Assembly (NCBI GenBank): GCA_002309235.1
Contig: DBXA01000163.1
Span: 1-15,884 of the forward strand
Length of the DNA: 15,884 nt
Origin: Christensenella sp. UBA1224
GTDB taxonomy: Bacteria; Bacillota; Clostridia; Christensenellales; Aristaeellaceae
Direction of reading: 5' to 3'
The notes under the pieces were generated by a model. It worked only from the letters and a program-made list of their open reading frames with translations. It ran no database searches and was not told the origin of the DNA. The stretch's first letter is position 1. Each line of letters starts with the position of its first letter. This document shows, piece by piece, positions 7,085 to 14,284 of the stretch. The position numbers and the translations under genes are program-made.

Positions 7085-8788
7085 ATGAACAAACGGTTGA
7101 TCGCACTTCTGGTCGCAGCGATTATGATCCTTTGCTGCGCGCCGGCGTTCGGTTCCGACGGACCGGATGACACGACAAACCCCGAACACTTTACCGTGTA
7201 CTACAACTACTCCGCTTGGAACCATCCTTTCGGCGAGGATGAATATTCCGCATTCCTGTGCGAGAAGTTCAATGTAAGCATGGAGTGGAGCGCCGGCGAG
7301 AATGACCCCGACGCCAAGCTGAACCTCATGATGTACGGCGGCGACATGCCCGACATGATCATCACCGAGCGCGGCGCAGTACACAACAAGGTCGCGCGCG
7401 CCGGCCTGCTGGTAGACCTCGAGACCCTCATGTACGACGGCTGCTCCTTTGCCACCGATATCCCCGCCGGCGTCCGCGAGATGCTGAAGGTTGACGGCGT
7501 ACTGTACGGCATCCCGAACTGGGCCCGTTCCGGTGCAACAGGCGGAAACTATCAGTGGATGATCAACTCCCAGATCTACGATGCGATCGGTGCCGAGAAT
7601 ATCGACATCACCACTCTGGAAGGCCTGCATGACTTCGCGGTAGCGGTAAGGGACGGCAATTTCACCTCTTACAACGGCTCCGCTGTGTATCCCTTCCTCT
7701 GCACCAACACCGATAACGGCTACTATGTATGGTTCCCGATGTTCCGTGCTCTCGGCGGCCGCGACGTGCTCGACACGTACTGGACGCAGGAAGAGGGCAA
7801 GATCGAGTTCGGCGTTGACAACGCAAAATTCGTCGAAGCTCTTAAGATCGCCAACACCTGGTACAACGAAGGCCTGTTCTCTGTTGAAGAGTTCTCCGAC
7901 GACAGCCAGCAGTTCCTTGAGAAGCTGACCAACGGCCGCGGCGCTCTCGTATGGTATGACTATTCCCAGGACAACACCAACAACTTCCGCAGGATCACCC
8001 TCGAGCAGTCCGGCGGCGAGTCCGACTGGCTGGTCATCGGTTATGACATCGGCGAGAAGGATCAGCAGTTCCCCGGCGCAGAGGGCACCACTTTGACCTA
8101 TGGTGACAGCGCAGGCGGTATCGGCTGGAACGTAAACTGCATCACCACCAGCTGCAAGAACCCGCAGCGTATGTTCGACGTGTTCACCTACATGCTCACT
8201 CCCGAAGGATCCCTCTTCATGCAGTATGGCCCCATCGGCGGCACGATGCTGGAAGATGTTGATTACAGCGGAGAGCTCCCGATGCCCATCCTCAAGAAGC
8301 CCATCAGCGATTTCACCTCTGAGGAATCCAACGCTGCCGGCGCCTGGTTCTGGTCTCAGCCCGCTCAGTCCGACTACGTTGACGGCATCAAGTTCGGTCT
8401 GAACGACCTTCTGCCCGCAGAGCAGCAGGACTGGGTCGTCACCCGTCAGGCTCACCTTTCCTCCTATGATCTCAATGATCTGCATATCGGCCAGAAGTTC
8501 ATGACCGACCAGCTGACCGGCATCACCGGTGAGATCGATCCTCAGGACGATCTCGGTATCTGCGTCAAGATGATCGAAGACCGCTGCAGGGAGCAGCTGC
8601 CGAAGATCGTCATGGCCGCTACCGAAGACGAGTTCAACAGCCTGGTTGCTGACCTGTCTCAGTTCGCAAAGGACAACCGCGTTGAAGAGATCAACACGAT
8701 CTGGCAGGCAAGGTTCGACAAGAACGTTGAGACGCAGGGCTACGATGCCTACTCGGCAGAGTACGATGTGTACCACCTCAACAAGTAA
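7085..8788 (+). CDS. Extracellular solute-binding protein (CUT1 importer, LplA-like)
   Basis: This is the substrate-binding component of the plus-strand importer, encoded last in its operon. The reading frame is open far upstream through the permease gene, but the real start is the ATG at 7085. AGGAGG lies 9 nt before it, and the signal peptide begins exactly there, giving 567 residues. The leader is MNKRLIALLVAAIMILCCAP followed by AFG-SDG. The paired cysteines at 17-18 could make it a lipoprotein, although the lipobox is poor; cleavage after AFG is the alternative. The mature part has the family layout: YYNYSAWNHPF, KLNLMMYGGDMPDMIITE (near 77-94) and LLVDLETLMYD. It resembles the other binding protein here only in general layout. 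A hairpin terminator closes the operon at 8815. The ligand is unknown. Confidence 0.9.
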   Translation: MNKRLIALLVAAIMILCCAPAFGSDGPDDTTNPEHFTVYYNYSAWNHPFGEDEYSAFLCEKFNVSMEWSAGENDPDAKLNLMMYGGDMPDMIITERGAVHNKVARAGLLVDLETLMYDGCSFATDIPAGVREMLKVDGVLYGIPNWARSGATGGNYQWMINSQIYDAIGAENIDITTLEGLHDFAVAVRDGNFTSYNGSAVYPFLCTNTDNGYYVWFPMFRALGGRDVLDTYWTQEEGKIEFGVDNAKFVEALKIANTWYNEGLFSVEEFSDDSQQFLEKLTNGRGALVWYDYSQDNTNNFRRITLEQSGGESDWLVIGYDIGEKDQQFPGAEGTTLTYGDSAGGIGWNVNCITTSCKNPQRMFDVFTYMLTPEGSLFMQYGPIGGTMLEDVDYSGELPMPILKKPISDFTSEESNAAGAWFWSQPAQSDYVDGIKFGLNDLLPAEQQDWVVTRQAHLSSYDLNDLHIGQKFMTDQLTGITGEIDPQDDLGICVKMIEDRCREQLPKIVMAATEDEFNSLVADLSQFAKDNRVEEINTIWQARFDKNVETQGYDAYSAEYDVYHLNK

Positions 8789-8814
8789 TCAGGTCGATCA
8801 TTCCTAAGACATCA

Positions 8815-8856
8815 GGAAGGGCAGCTGCCTTAAGCAGCTGTCCTTCCTTTCTCTTT
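8815..8856 (+). terminator. Rho-independent terminator of the plus-strand importer operon
   Basis: GGAAGGGCAGCTGC (8815-8828) pairs with GCAGCTGTCCTTCC (8834-8847) over 14 positions, with a single G-U pair, around a CTTAA loop. It is followed by TTTCTCTTT. It lies 26 bp after the stop codon of the binding-protein gene. Confidence 0.85.
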
Positions 8857-8886
8857 GCGGTCGGATATCCATATTGTCAGAATACG

Positions 8887-8895
8887 TGTTATAAT
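8887..8895 (+). promoter_or_regulatory. Extended -10 promoter before the nucleotidase gene
   Basis: TGTTATAAT is a perfect extended -10 element (TG, one base, TATAAT). No good -35 box sits at the right distance, which is acceptable for this promoter class. Transcription would start near 8902. This also rules out the in-frame ATG at 8894, which lies inside the -10 box, and so supports the downstream start at 8957. Confidence 0.6.
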
Positions 8896-8956
8896 GGATC
8901 ATCAAAGAACTCTCGTCCTGCAGGAGACCGCGCCGGCAGGGAAAGGAATACCGCTC

Positions 8957-10741
8957 ATGGAACAGAAGAAAGCGCATGCCCCATCCGACAGTCAGCATGT
9001 CATTACGCTGCTGGCCACCGGTGATATCCACGATGCCTTCGGCATGGCTCCCAGGCTTCGTACACTCCTAAGCCGCTATAACGGCGAGGATACGCTGCTC
9101 CTTGACGCGGGTGATATCGCCATGGGCACCCTTTACCAGGCAGCGTATACCCAGGGCTTCGGTCTTCGCATGCTGGGCAGGCTCGGTTATTTCGCAACGA
9201 CGCCCGGGAATCACGATCTCGACCCGGGCTGTGCCCTGTACGCGGCATCGCTGCGGGCGGCGGCCGCCTCCGGGGATCCCCTCCCCCTTCTCCTCACCGC
9301 CGATATGGACCTTACCGGCGATCTCACGCCCGAACAGGAGGAGATGAAGGCGGCCCTTCTCTCTTTCGGCGCCAAACCCTATGCTGTCAAGCAGATCGGC
9401 GGCTCCTCCATCGGCATTTTCGGCGTGATGGGAAGGGAGAGCAGGAACTGCTTCCTTTCGCCCCTGCCCTTCCGGGATCATATCGCCGCCGCAAAAGAAA
9501 CAGCCGCGCTCCTGAGAAAGAAAGGCTGCGATACCGTCATCTGCCTTTCCCATTCCGGCGTATCCGCGGACGGGACCTCCGGCGATGACGTCAGGCTCGC
9601 GAAAGCGGTCCCGGATATCGATATCATACTCTCCGGCCACAGCCATGTGGCGCTGGATAAGCCTGTATACATCGGAAAGACCGTCATCCTCTCCTGCGGC
9701 CATTCCCTTCGCCATCTGGGCAAGCTCACCTTCATCCCGGGAAAAGACGGCATACGCGTCCAGGATCACGAACTGATCCCCATCGATGCCTCCATAGAAG
9801 AGGACCGGGAAACGCTCTCCCTGCTCGAGGACTGGAAGGCGCGCATCGCCGAAGAAAGCCTCTCTGGCACCGGCCTCGGCTTTGATACCGTCATCTGCCG
9901 CTCGAACAGGAGTACCGTACCCGCCTATGCACAGGATACCCCCGAGGGCCTCTATTCCACAGGCGAGCTCATCGCCGACAGCTGCCTTTACGCCGCCCGC
10001 CGGGCCGGCATACGGGATATCGATATCGCCTTTGTGGGGCGCGGCACCATTCGCGCAAACCTCCATGAAGGAGATATCACCCTTGCGGATGCCTTCGAGG
10101 TCTGTTCCCTCGGCATCGGAAAGGACGGAAGCCCCGGCCATGCCCTTGCCGCCGCCTGGGCGAAGGGCTCCGATATAAGGCTGCTCCTGGAGGCGGATGC
10201 CTCCCTGAGCGGTTTCATAGGCTCTGTCCGCATGAGCTTTGCAGGCCTCCGCTACACTTTCCATCCCGAAGGGCCCCTGATGGGACGCATTTCCCGTATC
10301 TTCCTCATCCGCCCGGACGGCACGGAAGAGGAGATCGGCGATGACAGCCTCCTGCGCGTATGCGCCAATGAATACGGCTTCGGCATGATGCGGAACATGC
10401 GCGCTGTGACGCACGGCCTCATGCGCTTCACGCTGCGGGACGCCCATGGAGAGCCCGTCAGCGCCCCCGCGATACTCAAAAATCCGGATGGAACCGATCT
10501 CAAGGAATGGCGCGCCTTTACCTGTTTCCTCATGTCCTTCCCGAAAGGCCCGAGCGGCGTTCCCCTCATCCCGGAAAGTCATTCCCACAGCCGAAAGGCG
10601 CCTGAAAACGATCCCCTTCCCCGCCGCGGCGCGCTTCTCAAAGCTCCCCCCCGGGGCACGCGGCATCCGGTGCGCTTGATAGGGATGGCAGCAACAAAGA
10701 TCATCCGGGCAAAACAGCGCAGGAAGACTTGGCATGAATGA
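8957..10741 (+). CDS. 5'-nucleotidase / 2',3'-cyclic phosphodiesterase family metallophosphatase
   Basis: This protein is a two-domain, two-metal phosphoesterase of the UshA/YfkN class, which removes phosphate from nucleotides or related compounds. From the chosen start it has 594 residues. The N-terminal calcineurin-like domain shows all the metal motifs: GDIHD (Asp23, His25), LDAGD (Asp53), GNHD (Asn85, His86), CLSHSG, and ILSGHSHVALD with its paired histidines. The C-terminal 5'-nucleotidase domain shows STGELIADSCLYAARRAG and FVGRGTIRANLHEGDITLADAFEV. There is no signal peptide or membrane helix, unlike many family members, so it probably acts in the cytoplasm. The start at 8957 has AAAGGAA 8 nt upstream and follows the promoter. 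The final 30 or so residues are unusually rich in Arg, Lys and Pro. It stands as its own unit and converges on the TetR gene 6 bp away. Exact substrate unknown. Confidence 0.88.
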   Translation: MEQKKAHAPSDSQHVITLLATGDIHDAFGMAPRLRTLLSRYNGEDTLLLDAGDIAMGTLYQAAYTQGFGLRMLGRLGYFATTPGNHDLDPGCALYAASLRAAAASGDPLPLLLTADMDLTGDLTPEQEEMKAALLSFGAKPYAVKQIGGSSIGIFGVMGRESRNCFLSPLPFRDHIAAAKETAALLRKKGCDTVICLSHSGVSADGTSGDDVRLAKAVPDIDIILSGHSHVALDKPVYIGKTVILSCGHSLRHLGKLTFIPGKDGIRVQDHELIPIDASIEEDRETLSLLEDWKARIAEESLSGTGLGFDTVICRSNRSTVPAYAQDTPEGLYSTGELIADSCLYAARRAGIRDIDIAFVGRGTIRANLHEGDITLADAFEVCSLGIGKDGSPGHALAAAWAKGSDIRLLLEADASLSGFIGSVRMSFAGLRYTFHPEGPLMGRISRIFLIRPDGTEEEIGDDSLLRVCANEYGFGMMRNMRAVTHGLMRFTLRDAHGEPVSAPAILKNPDGTDLKEWRAFTCFLMSFPKGPSGVPLIPESHSHSRKAPENDPLPRRGALLKAPPRGTRHPVRLIGMAATKIIRAKQRRKTWHE

Positions 10742-10747
10742 CCGGCT

Positions 10748-11326
10748 CTAATCCCATGAGAACAGGTTCATCTTTGGATTATACTGCCGTGTGAGGATAT
10801 CCAGCATCTCCTGCGGCGATTCCCGGCAATCCCTTTCGATCCAGTGCCGCAGCATGGCGCTTAGGCCGTAAATGAAGAATTCGCCGTGGTATCTCATTTC
10901 CTCCTCGCTCCGGTAGCCGAAGCTTTCATAGGATATGGCCTGCGTCCTGTCCTGCAGAAGCTCCCATGCTATGCCGATCACGCCGGAACGGCCCGTGGTC
11001 TGGAAATACAGCCTGTAAAACTGCCGGTACTCCCGTACAAATTCAAACAGCGCCTCAAAGCAGGCGCCCAGGCTCTGCCCATCCTCCAGCTTCCGGAGAA
11101 AGCTCTTCGTAAGCCCCTCCGACATGGTGCGTTCGACCCGCTCCACCACATCGTACATATCCAGGTAATGGGCGTAGAAGGTAGAACGGTTGATCCCCGC
11201 CCGCTCGCATACCTCTCGCACCGTGATCCCGCTCACCGGCTTGTTCTCATCCACCATGATCCCATAGACCACGCGTATGATGGTCTCATCCGTATTCCTT
11301 GCCCGCTGATTGTTTTTCGTATTCAT
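10748..11326 (-). CDS. TetR/AcrR family transcriptional regulator
   Basis: This is a DNA-binding repressor, probably of the divergent MATE pump gene and of itself. From the ATG at 11324-11326 it has 192 residues. An N-terminal TetR helix-turn-helix is clear: ITVREVCERAGINRSTFYAH followed by YLDMYDVVERVE. The C-terminal ligand domain ends with FFIYGLSAMLRHWIERDC and SPQEMLDIL, like the TetR_C_7 group that includes regulators near efflux and dihydroxyacetone kinase genes. The frame is open further upstream to 11410, but that extension would run through both promoters, so it is rejected. The ribosome binding site is weak (GGAT), which suits a low-level repressor. Mirrored repeat arms at 11337-11346 and 11407-11416 are candidate binding sites. 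Its end faces the nucleotidase gene 6 bp away with no terminator between. Inducer unknown. Confidence 0.9.
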   Translation of the reverse strand: MNTKNNQRARNTDETIIRVVYGIMVDENKPVSGITVREVCERAGINRSTFYAHYLDMYDVVERVERTMSEGLTKSFLRKLEDGQSLGACFEALFEFVREYRQFYRLYFQTTGRSGVIGIAWELLQDRTQAISYESFGYRSEEEMRYHGEFFIYGLSAMLRHWIERDCRESPQEMLDILTRQYNPKMNLFSWD

Positions 11327-11360
11327 ATCATTAATCCAACACTTGTAGTAATATTGATGG

Positions 11361-11389
11361 TTGCTTTCCCCACCTGAGTCTATTATACT
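11361..11389 (+). promoter_or_regulatory. Promoter of the MATE efflux gene
   Basis: TTGCTT (11361-11366), a 17-bp spacer, and TATACT (11384-11389). Transcription would start near 11396, leaving a leader of about 48 nt that carries the right-hand repeat arm and GAGGAGG. The -10 box overlaps that of the opposing promoter. Confidence 0.65.
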
Positions 11390-11410
11390 GTGATCGAAAT
11401 AAACAAACAA
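11382..11410 (-). promoter_or_regulatory. Promoter of the TetR regulator gene
   Basis: On the minus strand, TTGTTT (11405-11410) and a perfect TATAAT (11382-11387) are 17 bp apart. The -10 box shares bases 11384-11387 with the MATE promoter, so polymerase cannot occupy both at once. The -35 box overlaps the arm at 11407-11416, which fits autorepression. Confidence 0.65.
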
Positions 11411-11443
11411 GTGTTGCGGTAATCTCGTGAGGAGGCTGACGAT

Positions 11444-12817
11444 ATGAAAAACGAAAAGATGCTGAAGGAAGGTTCCGTCCCGCGGCTGCTGCTGGGCATG
11501 AGCCTGCCTGTGATACTGGTCATGCTGGTGAATGTGATCTACAATATGGCGGATGTGTATTTCCTCGGGAAGGCGGGGAATGCCGTGCAGGTCGCGGCGG
11601 TATCGCTGGCAGGTCCTGTGTTTTCCGCTATATCCGCCGTGAACACACTGCTTGGCTTTGGGGCCTGCACAGCCGCCGGCATGGCGCTTGGGCGGGGTGA
11701 GACCCGCAAGGTATCCGAGTACGCCAGCTTCTGCCTTGGCGCATCGCTCCTCCTCGGCACGGTCATACTGGCCGCGGTATGGGTCTTCACCGCGCCTCTC
11801 CTGAAGCTCCTCGGCGCGGCAGGCGAAACAGCTCCCTATACTGCGGAATACCTGCGCATCTTCGCCCTTGGCACTCCCTTTACGATCGCAGGCGGAGCGC
11901 TTGGCAACGTCCTGCGTACCGATGGCGACAGCAAAGGCGCCGTGATGGCCGTGATGCTGGGCACGGCCGCAAACATCATACTGGACCCTGTGATGATCTC
12001 CACCCTCGGTATGGGCGTTTCCGGCGCCGCCTGGGCGACGGTAACCGGCAATTTCATCAGCTTCATCGCGATCATGATCGCGGCAAGGCAGAAAAAAATG
12101 CGCATCAGCCTGCGCCTGTTTACCCTGCGCCGGGATATATCCCTCCGTGTGCTATCCCTGGGCCTTCCCATGGCAGCGGGAACTCTCCTGATGAGCTTTT
12201 CCGGCGCCTTTGCCAACCGCCTCATCGTAAACTACGGAAGTGCTGCGGTAGCCGCCCTCAGCGTTTCCGGCAAGGCCGGCATGCTGGTATCTATGCTGGT
12301 GATGGGGATCTGCATGGGCGTGCAGCCCGCCGTCAGCTTCGCCTACGGTCAGAAGAACAAAAAGCGGCTCGATCAGATCGTCCTGGGCGTGACGGCAGCT
12401 GCCGTGCTCACCGGCACGGTGCTCTCGCTCCTCTTCATCCTGATCCGGCGCCACTTCGTCGGCGCCTTCCTGGATGACCCTTCTGTCATCGCCTTCGGCG
12501 AGCGCATGGTGATCGCCTCCCTCGCCACCGCCTCTTTGGGCGGCGTGTACCAGATGTGCCAGGTCTACCTGCAGGGCACAGGCAAGGTGAGCTATGCCGC
12601 CTTCACCGCCCTTCTGCAGAAAGGCATCGTCTACATCCCCGTACTGTACCTGACGAATGCCCTGGCGGGCCTCGACGGCCTTATCTGGGCCGGCGCTGTA
12701 ACCGATCTGATCGCCGCCCTTGCAGGCGTCCTGCTGTGCCTCCGCTGGAAACACAAAATGGATCAGGAGAACGCCTGGGTGCGCACGTCCCTGATACCCT
12801 GTCCCGAAAACGCCTGA
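11444..12817 (+). CDS. MATE family multidrug/cation efflux transporter
   Basis: This is an integral membrane antiporter that expels drugs or other cationic compounds using a sodium or proton gradient. The 457-residue product, of normal family length, begins with MKNEKMLKEGSVPRLLLGMS and then SLPVILVMLVNVIYNMADVYFLG, the standard first-helix pattern of the MATE branch (position 16-40). It has about 12 hydrophobic segments in two repeats: the second half restarts near residue 235 with LGLPMAAGTLLMSFSGAF, and MGICMGVQPAVSFAYGQ (about 287-303) is a well-conserved MATE segment. GGAGG lies 8 nt before the ATG. It diverges from the TetR gene and is probably repressed by it. A terminator follows at 12821. 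The transporter class is secure; the substrate and the NorM- versus DinF/MepA-like branch are not resolved. Confidence 0.92.
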   Translation: MKNEKMLKEGSVPRLLLGMSLPVILVMLVNVIYNMADVYFLGKAGNAVQVAAVSLAGPVFSAISAVNTLLGFGACTAAGMALGRGETRKVSEYASFCLGASLLLGTVILAAVWVFTAPLLKLLGAAGETAPYTAEYLRIFALGTPFTIAGGALGNVLRTDGDSKGAVMAVMLGTAANIILDPVMISTLGMGVSGAAWATVTGNFISFIAIMIAARQKKMRISLRLFTLRRDISLRVLSLGLPMAAGTLLMSFSGAFANRLIVNYGSAAVAALSVSGKAGMLVSMLVMGICMGVQPAVSFAYGQKNKKRLDQIVLGVTAAAVLTGTVLSLLFILIRRHFVGAFLDDPSVIAFGERMVIASLATASLGGVYQMCQVYLQGTGKVSYAAFTALLQKGIVYIPVLYLTNALAGLDGLIWAGAVTDLIAALAGVLLCLRWKHKMDQENAWVRTSLIPCPENA

Positions 12818-12820
12818 TAC

Positions 12821-12873
12821 AAAAACGCCGCTTTTCAGCATCGGCCATACCGTGCCAAAGCCGGCGTTTCTTT
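12821..12873. terminator. Probable bidirectional terminator
   Basis: AAACGCCG with CTTT (12823-12834) pairs with AAAG and CGGCGTTT (12857-12869) through a single bulged C, giving a 12-bp stem with a large loop. It ends in TTTCTTT on the plus strand and TTTTTG on the minus strand. It starts 3 bp after the MATE stop codon. It can also serve the minus-strand gene ending at 12961, for which no closer terminator is seen; the 87 bp between hold nothing else recognisable. Confidence 0.7.
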
Positions 12874-12960
12874 ATGCCGTGAAGTATCCCGGAGAGGATC
12901 CGCCCCTTCGCTCCGCCAATCACACACCTTATTGAAAGACCGAAAAATGTATTCCGTTTA

Positions 12961-14028
12961 TTACCAGTCCGGCTCACGCTCAGCGATCATCCAACCCTGC
13001 TGCGGGGAGTCCTTCAAAGAACCGAAGCGCTCCTCGAGCACAGAGGACATGCGCGCATTCGCGTTCTCATCACACGGTTCCGAAAGGCGGATCAGCAGCA
13101 TTTCCTCCAGCATGCCCTCTTCCTCATTGAACAATGTATACTTGAATACGAGCGCGCCGCATTGATCCTGTTCATCCGGTACATACTCTATCTCATATGG
13201 GCGGCATTCATTGAGAAGAGCCTGCAGCACAGCCCTCTCACTGTTATCCAGGTACCTAATAGTCTCTCCGGTTCCAACGACTATGGTATCATGTGTCAGA
13301 CTGCGATATGTAAACGAGATAGAATCATCTCCGATACATGACTTATGGTTTTCCTCAAGTGCTTTGTCAAAGATCTCCCGGTGGTCAAACATCAGCTCCG
13401 CGGCATTTTCGTACAGTTCCGGACGCCACGTCAGGAGCCTGTCCGGCATAATCCCGAGTCCTCTGCCGCCTATGCTATTCTGGTTCAGCGAACGCAGCTT
13501 ATTCCAGTCAAGCATGCGGATCGATACCACAGATCGGTCTGCGAATTCGTACAGAAATACCAATCTACCGGACGGTTTGTTATAATAATAGAATTCATAC
13601 GGCATCCACAGATTGACATTTAATGCGACACCCGCAAACAGTTCGTCACCGATCCGGAATATCGTGAGGTAAAGTATATCGTGATCAATGTACTGCATTG
13701 CATCGCAGATATTGTAAAGCTCTTTTGTGACAGCTATCCTTTCACCCTTACTGTCCGTGATCTTAAGCCTGCCTATCCGATTTTCCCAGAAAGACAAACC
13801 CCGTACTTCATAGATCTCCATATCGTCTGGCTCAAACGCTTCTGTTTCCATTTTCCGGCGACCGGAAGCCACCGTATACCATTTTTCATCGGAAAGCTCC
13901 ACCGCCATTAATCCGTCCGTGTCAATGGAAAAAGGAGTGTACCTCCTGATCCCTTTGATTAGGAAACTGATCATGCAGACAGCAAGAATAACTATGAATA
14001 TACATACGATCCGCCTGAAATGCCTCAT
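12961..14028 (-). CDS. Single-pass membrane protein of unknown function
   Basis: I do not recognise the family. From the ATG at 14026-14028 it has 355 residues. A basic start (MRHFRR) is followed by one hydrophobic helix at about 6-24 (IVCIFIVILAVCMISFLI) and KGIRRY. The remaining 325 or so residues are soluble, acidic to neutral and rich in aromatic residues (for example EFYYYNKPS), with short strand-like patterns, so they would face outside under the usual topology. No catalytic motif or repeat stands out. A GTG 12 bases earlier is possible, but GGCGGTGA is correctly spaced (9 nt) only for the ATG. The gene is alone on its strand with a candidate promoter near 14154. Its AT content is visibly higher than that of the MATE and DUF218 genes beside it. 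It could be a species-specific surface protein. Confidence 0.75.
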   Translation of the reverse strand: MRHFRRIVCIFIVILAVCMISFLIKGIRRYTPFSIDTDGLMAVELSDEKWYTVASGRRKMETEAFEPDDMEIYEVRGLSFWENRIGRLKITDSKGERIAVTKELYNICDAMQYIDHDILYLTIFRIGDELFAGVALNVNLWMPYEFYYYNKPSGRLVFLYEFADRSVVSIRMLDWNKLRSLNQNSIGGRGLGIMPDRLLTWRPELYENAAELMFDHREIFDKALEENHKSCIGDDSISFTYRSLTHDTIVVGTGETIRYLDNSERAVLQALLNECRPYEIEYVPDEQDQCGALVFKYTLFNEEEGMLEEMLLIRLSEPCDENANARMSSVLEERFGSLKDSPQQGWMIAEREPDW

Positions 14029-14153
14029 TGAATGCTTCACCGCCTTTCATTTTCCCGGAAACGCACCGCATCCGCCTGTACCCGTTTGCTGTCAGAAGGC
14101 GCATGAGGCAATGTGCCGCTCTAAACAGTATCTCCTTGCTTGATGCTAATGCT

Positions 14154-14159
14154 ATTATA
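14154..14159 (-). promoter_or_regulatory. Candidate -10 box for the unknown membrane protein gene
   Basis: A perfect TATAAT on the minus strand, within TATTATAATAG. There is no good -35 box at 17 bp (ACAAAC), and the TTGACC nearby is too close to be its partner. Transcription would start near 14147, giving a leader of about 120 nt with no other gene in it. The rest of 14041-14221 shows nothing recognisable. Confidence 0.35.
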
Positions 14160-14221
14160 ATAGGTCAATGGTATGCGTTTGTCTATTATTTCTTTATGTA
14201 TGTCGATGAATGATACATCCG

Positions 14222-14252
14222 AAAGAAATAAGTCCCCGGAAATACCGGGGAC
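14222..14252 (-). terminator. Rho-independent terminator of the DUF218 gene
   Basis: GTCCCCGG (14232-14239) and CCGGGGAC (14245-14252) form a perfect 8-bp stem around a 5-nt loop. Read on the minus strand it is followed by TTATTTCTTTC. It lies 32 bp past the stop codon of the gene at 14285. Confidence 0.85.
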
Positions 14253-14284
14253 CGGAGTGAAAATTGATCCTGCCGATCATAGCC

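Larger units (their letters stand above)
11337..11416. promoter_or_regulatory. Mirrored 10-bp arms enclosing the tetR/MATE divergent promoters
   Basis: CAACACTTGT (11337-11346) and its exact reverse complement ACAAGTGTTG (11407-11416) stand 60 bp apart, symmetric about the divergent promoter pair. The right arm overlaps the -35 box of the TetR promoter and lies about 11 bp past the start of MATE transcription. The left arm lies in the TetR leader, 10 bp before its ATG. These are natural candidates for the TetR binding sites. Such repressors usually bind a closer palindrome, so looping between the arms or half-site binding would be needed. Confidence 0.5.

Noticed and set aside
6917..8776. A 619-codon open frame on the minus strand opposite the plus-strand binding-protein gene
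   Set aside because: It is antisense to a well-supported solute-binding protein gene and matches no family; long open complement frames are common in GC-rich-third-position genes.
8874..8895. TTGTCA as a -35 box for the nucleotidase promoter
   Set aside because: It is only 10 bp from the TATAAT, too close to act; the extended -10 explains the promoter without it.
9068..10735. A 555-codon open frame on the minus strand opposite the nucleotidase gene
   Set aside because: The plus-strand frame carries all the metal-binding motifs; this one has no recognisable domain.
11327..11410. N-terminal extension of the TetR gene to 11410
   Set aside because: It would place coding sequence across both divergent promoters and before the regulator's own likely transcription start; the family usually starts shortly before the helix-turn-helix.
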